A stretch of DNA of 64,000 nt. It comes from Kribbella sp. VKM Ac-2568 (GTDB lineage: Bacteria > Actinomycetota > Actinomycetes > Propionibacteriales > Kribbellaceae). Shown here one piece after another: positions 34,486-43,894 of this stretch. Within the stretch, counting starts at the first letter, position 1. Each line of letters opens with the position of its first letter. The notes beneath the pieces were generated by a model that worked only from the letters and a program-made list of their open reading frames with translations, was not told where the DNA came from and searched no databases. The position numbers were made by a program, and so were the translations under genes. The stretch lies in the NCBI RefSeq assembly GCF_004345365.1, contig NZ_SLVF01000013.1, positions 124,001 to 188,000 of the forward strand, read 5' to 3'.

Positions 34486-34580
34486 GGCGGCCGGGCGGGC
34501 GTCGGCGGTTAGCGGGGCGTCGGGGGTGGTTAGCGGGGCGTCGGGTGGCCTGGCGGGGCATCCGGGCCGGGCGGGCCTGG
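34486..34580. repeat. G-rich degenerate tandem repeat
   Basis: An 18-base unit GGTTAGCGGGGCGTCGGG occurs exactly at 34507-34524 and 34528-34545, with degraded copies on both sides (for example GGCCTGGCGGGGCATCCGGG). The plus strand is strongly G-biased with many GGGG runs. No gene is evident between 34353 and 34583 apart from these repeats. Confidence 0.5.
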
Positions 34581-34583
34581 GGT

Positions 34584-35159
34584 TTAGCGGGTGGACGGGG
34601 TGGCGCTTGGGTTGCGGTTGAAGCCGCCGGTGGGGAGGTTGCCCTGGCGGACGGTGCGGGCGGTCAGGGAGCCGTCCGTGGTCTCGCCGCTGACGATCAC
34701 CTGCTGGCCTGTCTTGAGGTCGGCGGCGGTGCCCTTGTCGGTGATCTCGATCGAGGTGTCGCCGGTGAGCTTCACCGTGACGTCGCCGTTCTGGGTCTTC
34801 ACGACGAGCTGCGACTGGTTCGCCGAGACGACCGTGCCGATCGCGGCACTCCCCTGCCCACCACCCGGCTGACCCTGTCCTTGTCCTTGACCCTGGCCGC
34901 GGAAGCCGCCGTACCCCCCGGCGCCGCGTCCCGCCTGCGGGGTGGTCGTCGGACTGTCCGAGGCGAAGGCCGCGTGCAGCCCGGCGCCTCCGGCCAGGCC
35001 GATCGCGAGTACGACGATGCCGGCCAGGACGGCGGTTGCCGCGGGCAAGTTCACGGTCTTCTTCGGCTTCAGCGCCGTGTCCAGCTCCTGGTCGTTGCCG
35101 AGCTGGGCGAACTCGTCGGGCGTCTGCCGGTCGGCGTTCTCGTGGTGCGGCGTGGTCAT
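34584..35159 (-). CDS. Membrane-anchored DUF5666-like protein
   Basis: 191 residues: a ~45-residue hydrophilic cytosolic segment, one membrane helix (AATAVLAGIVVLAIGLAGGAGLHAAF), a Gly/Gln-rich low-complexity linker (GQGQGQGQ), then a small beta-barrel-like domain GTVVSANQSQLVVKTQNGDVTVKLTGDTSIEI ... GQQVIVSGETTDGSLTARTV, as in DUF5666 proteins. Last gene after a MacB-like efflux set and 25 bases from it. Its extracytoplasmic domain may cooperate with the exporter; function unknown. Confidence 0.75.
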   Translation of the reverse strand: MTTPHHENADRQTPDEFAQLGNDQELDTALKPKKTVNLPAATAVLAGIVVLAIGLAGGAGLHAAFASDSPTTTPQAGRGAGGYGGFRGQGQGQGQGQPGGGQGSAAIGTVVSANQSQLVVKTQNGDVTVKLTGDTSIEITDKGTAADLKTGQQVIVSGETTDGSLTARTVRQGNLPTGGFNRNPSATPSTR

Positions 35160-35184
35160 GCCTGGAACCTCTCTGGGAAGGGTC

Positions 35185-36413
35185 TTACTCGTGGCGGAGC
35201 GCGTCGATCGGACGGAGTCCAGCGGCGCGGTGGGCGGGCATGCTGCCGAAGAACAACCCGACCGCGGCGGAGACGCCGAAGGCCAGCGCGATCGACGACG
35301 GGACGAGAACGGGCTGGACACCGGCCAGCTGGAACCGGCTGACGATCAGGGCCGCGGCGACCCCGACCGCGCCGCCGAGCAGGCTCAGCAGGGTCGCCTC
35401 GATCAGGAACTGGCCGAGGATCGCGCGACGGCGGGCCCCGAGCGCCTTGCGGATGCCGATCTCCCGGGTCCGCTCGGTGACGGTGACCAGCATGATGTTG
35501 GTGACGCCGATGCCGCCGACGATCAGGCTGATCGCGGCCACCGTCGCCAGCAGCGCGGTGAACGTCGCGGCGGTGTCCTGGCTGGTCTGCAGGATCTGCG
35601 CGGAGTTCGTGATCCGGTACGGCGAGGTCTGGGTGGCGGGCACCTGGTGCCTGGCGGCGAGGAGTTGCGTCACCTCGGCCTGGGCGGTGTCCACCTTGTC
35701 CTTGTCGGCCGCCTGCACCACGATCTGGTTCAGCGCGCCGTACCCGGCCTGGGTCGCCCGGAGCGTGCTGATCGGCACGATTGCGGTCGCGTTCGGATCG
35801 GAGAACCCGGTGCTGTCCTTGCTCGCGAGCACCCCCAGTACTGCGAAGTCGACCGCGCCGAGCTTGATCGTCTGGCCGACCGCGCTCGTCGGTCGCCCGA
35901 ACAGCTCGGTGGCTGCCGTCTGCCCGAGCAGAACAACCCGCTGCGAGGTGTCCACGTCCTGCTGGGTGAACGAGCGCCCGGTGCCGAGCGGCGTGTTTGT
36001 CGCAGGCATGTACTCCGGCGTCGTGCCGATCACCTGGTTGATGGTGTAGCTGGTGTCGCCGTTGGTCGCAGTACCGGAGCTCGTCATCACCGGTGCGACT
36101 GCGGCCACGTCGGGGGCCAGGCGGTTGTCGGTCAGGGCGGAGGCGTCGGACATCGTCAGGCTGTACTGCTGCGCCGACGGGCCTGCCTGGCCGCGGGCGA
36201 AGCCGCCACCGCCGCCGGTGGTCGAAACTATCAGCAGGTTGGTGCCCATGGCCTCCAGCCGGTCCTGCACGGCCTTGCCCGAGCCGTTGCCGACAGCAAC
36301 CAGCACGATGACCGCGCCGACACCGATGGCGACGCCGAGCACGGTGAGCAGTGAGCGCAGCTTGTTGGCGCCGAGACCGCGCAAGGCGGCCCCGAACAGG
36401 TCGCGGGGTGACA

Positions 36414-36414
<1 letters not shown>
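35185..36414 (-). CDS. MacB/FtsX-type ABC transporter permease
   Basis: 409 residues. Four transmembrane helices: one at LRSLLTVLGVAIGVGAVIVLVAVG, a large extracytoplasmic domain (about 45-270), then three helices including LLATVAAISLIVGGIGVTNIMLVTVTERTREIGIRKALGARRRAI, the FtsX signature, and LAFGVSAAVGLFFGSMPAHRAAGLRPIDALRHE at the C terminus. Typical mechanotransmission ABC exporter subunit. ATG 36414 shares one base with the ATPase stop (TGATG). Confidence 0.9.
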
Positions 36415-37095
<681 letters not shown>

Positions 37096-37106
<11 letters not shown>

Positions 37107-38451
37107 GGTTGGCCCCCGCGCCCGTCCCCGCACCGGTGCCGGCTCCTGGGAACTGGCCGGGTTGGAACTGTCCGGCCCTGCCCTGGCCCGTGCCTGCTCC
37201 CGTTCCACCTGCGGCACCGATGACACCTTGGAGCAGTTCGATCCGGTCGCCTTCGTTCAGTCCCGAGGTGATCTGGGTGAAGCTGTCGCCCCGTACTCCG
37301 ATCTGGACCTCGCGGGTGCCGCCGCCGTCGGCCATTGTCACGGTGTGGGTGGTCCCACTCGTCACGATCCCGGTGCTCGGCACGTACAGCGCGTTCGCCG
37401 CCTTCGCCGTCTGTACCGCGACGTTGGCGGTCTGCCCGATCCGCGCGCTCGCCGGGACCTTCGCGAGGGTGAAGGTCGCCGAGTAGGAGACCACGCCGTT
37501 CGTGGTGGTCGGAATCGGCGACACCGACGTGAGGGTCGCGGTGAGGTTGGTGCCGGGCTCGGCGTTGAGGGTGACGGTCGCGGCCTGCTTGGCCTTGATC
37601 TTGACCGCGTCGGCCTCCGGGAACGCAGCGACCACCTGCAGGGTCTTGAGGTCGGCGATGTCGACGAAGCCGCTGCTGGAGGCGGTGCTCGTCGAGCCGG
37701 TCGAGCCGCCGCTCGCAGTACTGGTGCCTTGGCCGGTCGAGCCGGACGTCGTGCCCGTGCTGCTGGAACCGTTGCCGGTGACCGAACCGACCGAGCCGTT
37801 GATCGCGGTGATCGTCCCCGCGATGGGCGCCTTCAAGGTGGTTGCCTCGACGTCGGCCTGGGCGGCCTCGAGGTTCTGGTCGGCCTGCTCCTTGTCGGCC
37901 TTCGCCCGGGCCAGGCTCGCCTTCGCGTTCGTCACCGCGACCTCGGGGCTCTGGCCCTGGTTCTGTGTCTGACTCTGCGTCTGTTGGCCGGTGGTGGGCG
38001 TCGGCGTCGGGCTGGCCGCAGCAGCCTCGGCCTCGTCGGCCGCTTCCTCCGCGTCGTCGAGCGTCTCCGCGGCGGCCGTGACCGAGTTCGCCGCCGCGAT
38101 CTGGTTCTGCTCGGCGATCCGTACTTCGCGTTCCGCCGCGGCCGGGTCGATCCTCGCGATCGCCGCGCCCTTGGCGACAACCTGGCCCACCTTCACCAGC
38201 ACCGCCGTCACGGTGCCGGAGGTCGCGAACTGCGGGGACGCGGTCTGCGAACTCTGCAGCGTGCCACTCGAACTGACGCTCGCGGTCACCTCCCCACGAG
38301 CCACCGCGACGGTCGGGCGCGTCGTACCGGCGGCCTGCGAGTCGCTGCGGAAGAAAAGGAGGTAGGCGGTCGTTGCAATAGCCAGTACGACGGCTACCAG
38401 GGCCACATTGAGCAAGCTGAGACCACGGAGTCTGTGGCGTGGGAGGACCAT
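37096..38451 (-). CDS. Efflux membrane-fusion/periplasmic-adaptor-like protein (HlyD/MacA family)
   Basis: 451 residues. A single N-terminal membrane helix (LNVALVAVVLAIATTAYLLFF), then a biotinyl-lipoyl-like domain (SGTVTAVLVKVGQVVAKGAAIARIDP), an Ala/Glu/Gln coiled coil interrupted by Thr/Gln-rich sequence, the second lipoyl half (LKAPIAGTITAINGSVG) followed by a Ser/Thr/Gly-rich low-complexity insert, then beta-barrel domains and a Gly-rich C-terminal tail. In a Gram-positive this adaptor probably caps the MacB-like permease or serves the cell wall side. First gene of the four-gene efflux set. Confidence 0.85.
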
Positions 38452-38630
38452 GAGCGCAGACGCTAGGGACCTTTGCTGAGGAATGGGTCCCGGCTTCCTG
38501 GCAACTGGCTGTGAAGTCGGGCTACCGCTTTCGCTGTGGTTTGCGACACACAGTGATTTGTGAACACCTGATGACAGCGGGTGACGACGGTGCTGTCAGG
38601 TGCGTACCTTGAGCTCGGGCATGCCAAAAT

Positions 38631-38658
38631 GGGAATGATCCGGGTCGGCCGACCGTTG
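38631..38658 (+). promoter_or_regulatory. Sigma-R (thiol-oxidative-stress) promoter of rbpA
   Basis: GGGAAT, 18 bases, GTTG: exactly the SigR/SigH-type consensus (GGGAAT-N18-GTT) ahead of rbpA, about 30 bases upstream of its ATG. Known: rbpA of Streptomyces coelicolor belongs to the SigR regulon, which supports the call. Confidence 0.8.
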
Positions 38659-38687
38659 GCACGGATGACGAATCTCGGAGGTTTGAC

Positions 38688-39071
38688 ATGTCTAATCGCG
38701 TTCTGCGTGGTTCGGGGCTGGGTGGGGTCAGCTTCGAGGATGACCGCGGCGTGGAGTTCGCGCCGCGCCAGATGATCACTTACGACTGCCCGCGCGGCCA
38801 TGTGGTCGAGGTCACCATGGCGCACGACGCCGAGGTGCCCGCGGTCTGGGAATGCCCTCACTGCGGCAGCGAGGCCGCCCGTTCGACCGGTGAGAAGCCG
38901 GAGCCGAAGCAGGAGAAGCCGGCTCGCACGCACTGGGACATGCTGCGTGAGCGTCGCAGCATCTCCGAGCTGGAGGAGCTGCTCGCGGAGCGAGTCCAGT
39001 TGCTGAGGTCCGGTGAGATCGGACCGGCGCACCTGCACCGCACCCGCGCCACCGGCAAGCGCAGCGCCTGA
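38688..39071 (+). CDS. rbpA: RNA polymerase-binding protein RbpA
   Basis: 127-residue essential actinobacterial transcription factor that binds RNA polymerase and the principal sigma factor and stabilises open complexes. The family N terminus RVLRGSGLGGVSFE, the zinc/core domain with Cys34, His38, Cys56 and Cys59 (YDCPRGH ... WECPHCG) and the C-terminal basic linker plus sigma-interaction helix THWDMLRERRSISELEELLAERVQLLR are all present. ATG 38688 has CGGAGG upstream. Monocistronic: its own sigma-R promoter in front and a strong hairpin behind. Confidence 0.97.
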   Translation: MSNRVLRGSGLGGVSFEDDRGVEFAPRQMITYDCPRGHVVEVTMAHDAEVPAVWECPHCGSEAARSTGEKPEPKQEKPARTHWDMLRERRSISELEELLAERVQLLRSGEIGPAHLHRTRATGKRSA

Positions 39072-39081
39072 TCAAGACCCA

Positions 39082-39119
39082 GAACGGGCCGTCCCCGCAG
39101 CAGCGGTGACGGCCCGTTC
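39082..39119. terminator. Bidirectional terminator between rbpA and fxsA
   Basis: GAACGGGCCGTC pairs perfectly with GACGGCCCGTTC across a 14-base loop; it lies ten bases after the rbpA stop and 27 bases beyond the fxsA stop on the other strand. Confidence 0.8.
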
Positions 39120-39146
39120 AACATGTCCGGGTAGCAGCGGCCGGCT

Positions 39147-39680
39147 CTATGGCTTGGGTCGGTCCTTGGGCTGATCCTTGGGGCCGTCGTCGGGGTCGAT
39201 GACCTCGCCCTGGACGATGTCGTCGTTGGTCCGGCGGGCGTTCTCTGCCTGCTCGGCCGTCGGCGGACGATACGTGCCCGGCATGAAGCCGGTGATCGGG
39301 TTGCCTCCGAGCTGGCTGACGATCCGCCGGCCGAGGAACGCGGACAGCACCTTGCGGGCCAGCGGCCGGGTGAAGGGCAGCACGAAGAAGAACCCGAAGA
39401 TGTCCGTGACGAACCCGGGCGTCAGCAGCAGCGTGCCGCCCACCAGGATCAGCGCCGCGTCGGCGAGCTCCTTGCCCGGCATCCGGCCGGTCTGCGTCGA
39501 CGTACGGAGCGCGTTCCAGGCCCGGCGGCCCTCGCGCTTGATCAGCCAGGCGCCGAGCGCGCTCTCGATGAGCAGCAAGCCGACCGTCGGCCAGCCGCCG
39601 ATCACCTGACCGATCTGGATGATCACGTAGATCTCGACGATCGGGACGACCAGCAGTAGGACCGCGACGAACCAGGGCAT
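39147..39680 (-). CDS. fxsA: FxsA family membrane protein
   Basis: 177 residues. The FxsA core is clear: two N-terminal helices with VPIVEIYVIIQIGQVIGGWPTVGLLLIESALGAWLIKREGRRAW, then GRMPGKELADAALILVGGTLLLTPGFVTDIFGFFFVLPFTRPLARKVL. A charged C-terminal tail (DDGPKDQPKDRPKP) is cytoplasmic. E. coli FxsA modulates phage T7 exclusion; the actinobacterial role is unknown. ATG 39680 fits the family N terminus. One base separates it from the upstream ppm gene, so it ends the lnt-ppm-fxsA operon. Confidence 0.9.
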   Translation of the reverse strand: MPWFVAVLLLVVPIVEIYVIIQIGQVIGGWPTVGLLLIESALGAWLIKREGRRAWNALRTSTQTGRMPGKELADAALILVGGTLLLTPGFVTDIFGFFFVLPFTRPLARKVLSAFLGRRIVSQLGGNPITGFMPGTYRPPTAEQAENARRTNDDIVQGEVIDPDDGPKDQPKDRPKP

Positions 39681-39681
39681 C

Positions 39682-40482
39682 TCAGCCTCCCTTGTTGGCA
39701 GCAGTCTTGCCGGTGAACAGGCCACGGACCTGGGCGGCCCGGTACGCGAGCCCCCAGCGGCCGACCCGCACCATCGCCTCGATCACGATCGACTGCGACA
39801 TCTTCGACTGACCGCGCTCCCGCTCGACGAACGTGATCGGTACTTCGACCACTTTGAAGCCGGCCTTGATCGCCCGCAAGGCGAGATCGACCTGGAAGCA
39901 GTACCCGGCCGAGGCGACCTCGTCCAGGCCGATGCCTTCCAGGGTCTCCCGCCGGAACGCGCGGTACCCGCCGGTGGCGTCCTGCAGCGGGATGCCCAGC
40001 GCGAGGCGGGTGTAGATGTTGCCGCCGCGGCTGAGGATCTCCCGCGACTTCGGCCAGTTCTGCACCTCGCCGCCCTTGACGTAGCGCGAGCCAAGCACCA
40101 GGTCGGCATCACGGAGCGCGCCCAGCAGCCGGGGTAGTTGCTCGGGCTGGTGCGAGCCGTCGGCGTCGTGCTCCACGAGCACGCCATACCCGTTGTCGAG
40201 GCCCCAGCGGAAGCCGGCGATGTAGGCGGCGCCCAGGCCCTCCTTGCCGAGCCGGTGCAGCACCTGCACGTTGTCGTCGTTCGCGGCCAGCTTGTCGGCC
40301 AGGTCGCCGGTGCCGTCGGGCGAGTTGTCGTCCGCGATCAGCACGTGCGCCTCGGGCACCGCGTCGCGGACCCGCGCCACGATGGGCTCGATGTTCTCGG
40401 CCTCGTTGTACGTCGGGATGATGACCAGGATCCGGCCGAGCTCGCCGAAGCCCTGCTCGGCGGATCCGTCGGGCGTACTCAC
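39682..40482 (-). CDS. ppm1: Polyprenol monophosphomannose synthase (GT2)
   Basis: 266-residue cytoplasmic glycosyltransferase that moves mannose from GDP-mannose to polyprenol phosphate, feeding lipoglycan synthesis and protein O-mannosylation. GT2 features: VIIPTYNEAENIEPIV, DDNSPDGT, the metal motif VEHDADGSHQPEQLP, TGGYRAFRRETLEGI and RERGQSKMSQSIVIEAM as in Dpm1/Ppm1. Lies 65 bases downstream of lnt, the pairing that in mycobacteria is a single fused or coupled Lnt/Ppm1 locus. Start GTG 40482 with an upstream GGAG. Confidence 0.92.
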   Translation of the reverse strand: MSTPDGSAEQGFGELGRILVIIPTYNEAENIEPIVARVRDAVPEAHVLIADDNSPDGTGDLADKLAANDDNVQVLHRLGKEGLGAAYIAGFRWGLDNGYGVLVEHDADGSHQPEQLPRLLGALRDADLVLGSRYVKGGEVQNWPKSREILSRGGNIYTRLALGIPLQDATGGYRAFRRETLEGIGLDEVASAGYCFQVDLALRAIKAGFKVVEVPITFVERERGQSKMSQSIVIEAMVRVGRWGLAYRAAQVRGLFTGKTAANKGG

Positions 40483-40547
40483 GTTGCTGGCTCTCCTAGC
40501 TCCGGCGCCCACACTGGCACCGGGGTCCGGTGTCCCGGCCAGGGAAG

Positions 40548-42110
40548 TCAGGCCGGGACTTTTTCGCGGCTGGGCGTCGACGCCGGCGGGGTCTCCGGGC
40601 CGTCGCGGCGCCGGCGTCGCGCGAACAACGCCAGCACTGCCCCCATGATCCCCAGGCCGGTCAAGATCCACTGCGGCCAGCCGCCGAGGGTGGTGGCCAG
40701 CGTCTTGGCATCGCGGACCGGGACCTGGGCGACATACACGTCGGGCACGAACTGCGACGACTTGTGCTCCACCTTGCCGTCCGGCTGGATCACGCCGGAG
40801 ATGCCGCTGGTCGAGGCGATCAGCACGGTCCGGCCGGTCTCGATCGCGCGCATCCGGGTGATCGCGAACTGCTGCTCCGGCTGACCGGTGCCGCCGTACG
40901 TCGCGTTGTTCGTCTGCACCACCAGGATCTGGGCGCCGCCCTTCATCACGTCCGCCACGACGCCGTCGTACGCGACCTCGAAGCAGATCACGTCGCCGTA
41001 GGTGACGCCGTTGATCGGCAGCACGCCGGGGGTCTTGCCGGGCGCCGTCTGGCGGCCGACCATCTCCAGCCGCTTGATATAGGGCAGCAACTGGTCGCGG
41101 AACGGGATGTACTCGCCGAAGGGCACCGGGTGCCGCTTGGCGTACCGCTGGCCCGCACCCTTGACGGGATCCCAGACGATGCCGGTGGTCTGGCGCTCGT
41201 TCGGTCCGGGACCCTCGAGCACCGCGCCGACCAGGATCGGCACGTTGACCGCCTTGACGGCCTCCTCGATGTCCTGCCGGGTCTCGGCGTCCTTGTAGGG
41301 ATCGATGTCGGTCGAGTTCTCCGGCCAGATCACGACGTCCGGCTTCAACTGGGTCCCGGCCTCCACCTGCTTCTGCAGGTCGAGCGTCGCGGTCAGGTGG
41401 TTGCGGGTGACCGTGCGGGCGCGGCCGAGGAACTCCAGCCCCTTGCCCGGGACGTTGCCCTGCACCATCGCCGCGGTGACGTCCTTGCCGTTCCCCTCGG
41501 TGGACAGCGAGATCAGCGAAGCGCCGCCGAAGATCGCGATCGCGCCGACCAGCGCGACCGCCCGCAGGCCGAGCCCGCTCTTGCGCCGCAGTACGGCGTA
41601 GAGGAGGACACCGATGAGGGCGACGGCGAAGCTGAGGCCGGGGATGCCTACCAGTGAGGCGAGCTTGCCGAGCGGCGAGTCGGCGAAGGCCCAGGCGAGC
41701 CGCCCCCACGGGAATCCGCCGAACGGCACCGAGGCGGTGGCGAACTCCGTGGCCACCCAGAGGCAGGGCACCCAGAGGATCCAGAGCTTGTGCTTCAGCG
41801 TCTGGCTCGCGAACATCCCGAAGACGCCGTAGAAGAGGCCCTCGAGGATCGCCAGCGCGATGGCCGCGTCCCCGCCGATGATGCTCAGCCACGGGACCAG
41901 CACCGCGTAGTACGTGATGCCGAAGCCGGAACCGATCAGGAAGCCGGCTTTCATCGAGACGCCGTTCAGCGCGGCGAGCAGCAGCGGTACGGCGAGGAAG
42001 GCGAGCCACGGGTGGTCGTGGGGCTCGAAGGCCAGGCCGAGCAGAGCACCGGCGCCGACGGCCACGATCAGCCTCGGCAGGATCCGACCCAACGCCTTCA
42101 GCCGCTCCAC
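40548..42110 (-). CDS. lnt: Apolipoprotein N-acyltransferase
   Basis: 520 residues. An N-terminal membrane domain of about six to seven helices (to ~residue 200) precedes a nitrilase-like extracytoplasmic domain with the Glu-Lys-Cys triad: Glu in VIWPENSTD, Lys in QRYAKRHPVPFGEYIP, Cys in YGDVICFEVAYDG, then a C-terminal helix and basic tail. It adds the third acyl chain to the N-terminal Cys of lipoproteins, completing Lgt-LspA processing. Start GTG 42110 with GAGGGGG upstream. First gene of lnt-ppm-fxsA, preceded by an unusually long untranslated region. Confidence 0.93.
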   Translation of the reverse strand: MERLKALGRILPRLIVAVGAGALLGLAFEPHDHPWLAFLAVPLLLAALNGVSMKAGFLIGSGFGITYYAVLVPWLSIIGGDAAIALAILEGLFYGVFGMFASQTLKHKLWILWVPCLWVATEFATASVPFGGFPWGRLAWAFADSPLGKLASLVGIPGLSFAVALIGVLLYAVLRRKSGLGLRAVALVGAIAIFGGASLISLSTEGNGKDVTAAMVQGNVPGKGLEFLGRARTVTRNHLTATLDLQKQVEAGTQLKPDVVIWPENSTDIDPYKDAETRQDIEEAVKAVNVPILVGAVLEGPGPNERQTTGIVWDPVKGAGQRYAKRHPVPFGEYIPFRDQLLPYIKRLEMVGRQTAPGKTPGVLPINGVTYGDVICFEVAYDGVVADVMKGGAQILVVQTNNATYGGTGQPEQQFAITRMRAIETGRTVLIASTSGISGVIQPDGKVEHKSSQFVPDVYVAQVPVRDAKTLATTLGGWPQWILTGLGIMGAVLALFARRRRRDGPETPPASTPSREKVPA

Positions 42111-42551
42111 TCAGGTACCCCCTCGCCTCACCGTGCCGGCACACACCGGTCGCACGACGGTACAACGTACGACGGACCGGGATGTATCCGGTCAGTAGCC
42201 GTGAGGTGCACGACAGGAGATACGAGACCGAACGGGCCTCATCAGCGTAGCGGGGGCTTGGTAAACGTAGTGGTCGCTCCGGCTCAGGTCCCGTGCTGAG
42301 GTCGGGCGTTGTTCGGGGAAGAGGAAAGAGGCTCGGCGCTCCTTCGGACCAACCGGGGACCCGCTGGTTGCGAGCCCGTCGGCTGTTGTCTACTGGGCGC
42401 CGAGCCTCTTCCACCTCTGCCCCGCGGGGGGCTAACCACCAGCGATCTCAGCCCCCGTCGACTCAGGCCTGGCACTGGCCTGGTCAGCGTCGCGGGATCA
42501 TCCGGTGGCCGAACTTCTTGTATCCGTTGAAGAAACGGGATATGACGACTC
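42111..42551 (-). ncRNA. Long structured 5' leader of the lnt operon (or independent small RNA)
   Basis: No protein gene is convincing in this 627-base gap (42111-42737). From the promoter at 42557-42585 the transcript would run about 440 bases to lnt. It contains three stable hairpins: a 14-bp stem pairing 42326-42339 with 42397-42410 and enclosing smaller stems; GGGGGCT/AGCCCCC at 42427-42456; and CAGGCC/GGCCTG at about 42464-42482. The first could act as a terminator, giving a ~240-base RNA, or as an attenuator for lnt. No known riboswitch family was recognised. Confidence 0.35.
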
Positions 42552-42556
42552 CCAAA

Positions 42557-42585
42557 ACCATGCTCGTTCGCAGGCGTGGTGTCAA
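42557..42585 (-). promoter_or_regulatory. SigA-type promoter for the lnt leader
   Basis: On the minus strand TTGACA (42585-42580), a 17-base spacer and CATGGT (42562-42557): a perfect -35 and a -10 acceptable for actinobacteria. Predicted start near 42550, about 440 bases before lnt. Confidence 0.55.
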
Positions 42586-42737
42586 CCTCTCCGAGGGCTC
42601 CTTCAAGCCGTTGTAACACTTTTGCCCGGCCTGCCAGGCTCAACGCCGCTCAATGACCCGGGGTCACGTTACAGAGCCGTCTCGGCACTCGCCGTGTTCG
42701 TTACCCAGGGCAACTAACCGTCACCGACAGCGAATCG

Positions 42738-43139
42738 TCATCCAGCTGGTACGACGACGGTGCCGGTGGCCCGGGTGATCTCCAGCGGCTCGGCCAGCAC
42801 CTCGGCCGCGGACTCCGACAAGTCCGTCCGGCCCCGGCAGACGACGGTCGCGACGAACTCGATCTCGCGGCTGCGGTTGCCCACCCGGGTGATCGTTGCC
42901 TTCGTCTCCACCACGTCGCCGGCCCGCAACGGCTGCAGGAACTGCACGTCCGAGTAGGAAGCGAAAAGACCTTCATCTCCGTCGGCCTGGATGCACACCT
43001 CGGTCGCGACGTCGCCGAACAGGCCGAGCACGTACGCCCCGTCGACCAGGTTCCCCGCGTAGTGCGCGTGGCTGTAGGGCACGTAGCGGCGGTGCGTCAC
43101 GGTCAGGCCGATCGTTGCCTTGGTCATCGACGTGGTCAT
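42738..43139 (-). CDS. kal: 3-aminobutyryl-CoA ammonia-lyase, hotdog fold
   Basis: 133-residue single hotdog domain (VPYSHAHYAGNLVDGAYVLGLFGDVATEV ... LQPLRAGDVVETKATITRVGNRSREIEF). Alone such a domain is generic, but it overlaps kamE by four bases (ATGA) and ends a lysine-degradation operon, where Kal converts L-3-aminobutyryl-CoA to crotonyl-CoA and ammonia. Assignment therefore leans on context. ATG 43139. Confidence 0.8.
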   Translation of the reverse strand: MTTSMTKATIGLTVTHRRYVPYSHAHYAGNLVDGAYVLGLFGDVATEVCIQADGDEGLFASYSDVQFLQPLRAGDVVETKATITRVGNRSREIEFVATVVCRGRTDLSESAAEVLAEPLEITRATGTVVVPAG

Positions 43140-43894
43140 GCGGTTCTCCGGCTCGGGGTGTGCTTGCGACGGGTGACGAGGGCATCGACCAGGTAGCTGG
43201 CCACCTCGCCGGGCGTGGTACCGCGGCCGAAGACCCGGTCCACCCCGAGCTCGCCGGCCATCGCCTCGGTGAAACGGGGGCCGCCGGCAACCAGTACCGG
43301 CCGGGTGTCCTCGGAGTACGCCTCGCGGAACGCGGCCGACATCTCCTTGGTGTTCAGCACGTGCGCCTCCCGCTGGGTGACCACCTGCGAGACCAGGATC
43401 GCGTCCGCCTTCTCCGCCCTGGCCCGCCGGACCAGCTCCGGTACGGCGACCTGGGCGCCGAGGTTGACCACCTTCAGCTCCCGGTAGTACTCCAGGCCCT
43501 TCTCCCCCGCGAATCCCTTGATGTTCATGATCGCGTCGATCCCGACGGTGTGCGCGTCGGTCCCGATGCAGGCGCCCACCACGGTCAGCCGGCGGCGCAG
43601 ACCCTTGCGGATGGCAAGGTTCGCGTCCTTAGGCGACAGCAGCGGGTAGTCCCGCTCGATCACCTCCACCTTGCTCGTGTCGACCAGGTGGTTCACCGGT
43701 CCGTAGACGACGAAGAAGGTGAAGTCCGGACCCATCGGCTTGGCGTGCACGACGAGCGCCGGGTCCATCCCCATCTTGTTCGCGAGCTGGATCGCCGCGC
43801 CCTCGGCCCGCTTGTCGTGCGGGACCGGCAGCGTGAACGACATCTGCACCATCCCGTCCCCAGTGGTGTCGCCATACGGCCTGATGATGCTCAC
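43136..43894 (-). CDS. kamE: Lysine 5,6-aminomutase beta subunit (B12-binding)
   Basis: 252 residues. An N-terminal dimerisation/PLP-lysine region (RPYGDTTGDGMVQMSFTLPVPHDKRAEGAAIQLANKMGM) precedes a Rossmann-type adenosylcobalamin domain with the base-off motif DAHTVG in VVGACIGTDAHTVGIDAIMNIKGFAG, and QVVTQREAHVLNTKEM, VAGGPRFTEAMAGELGVDRVFGRGTTPGEVASYL. With KamD it moves an amino group in beta-lysine to give 3,5-diaminohexanoate. GTG 43894 overlaps the kamD stop as GTGA, consistent with stoichiometric subunit synthesis. Confidence 0.93.
   Translation of the reverse strand: MSIIRPYGDTTGDGMVQMSFTLPVPHDKRAEGAAIQLANKMGMDPALVVHAKPMGPDFTFFVVYGPVNHLVDTSKVEVIERDYPLLSPKDANLAIRKGLRRRLTVVGACIGTDAHTVGIDAIMNIKGFAGEKGLEYYRELKVVNLGAQVAVPELVRRARAEKADAILVSQVVTQREAHVLNTKEMSAAFREAYSEDTRPVLVAGGPRFTEAMAGELGVDRVFGRGTTPGEVASYLVDALVTRRKHTPSRRTA

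Noticed and set aside
38565..38602. Imperfect inverted repeat upstream of rbpA
   Set aside because: Arms need a three-base bulge and it lies outside the sigma-R promoter; no function can be supported.
42320..42482. Possible SRP RNA, 6C RNA, tmRNA or RNase P RNA
   Set aside because: Stable hairpins are present but the conserved core sequences of these RNAs were not found.
42477..42562. 25-codon minus-strand small frame beginning MVLGVVISRFF in the lnt leader
   Set aside because: Its ATG lies inside the proposed -10 box and no ribosome site precedes it; kept only as a possibility if the promoter call is wrong.
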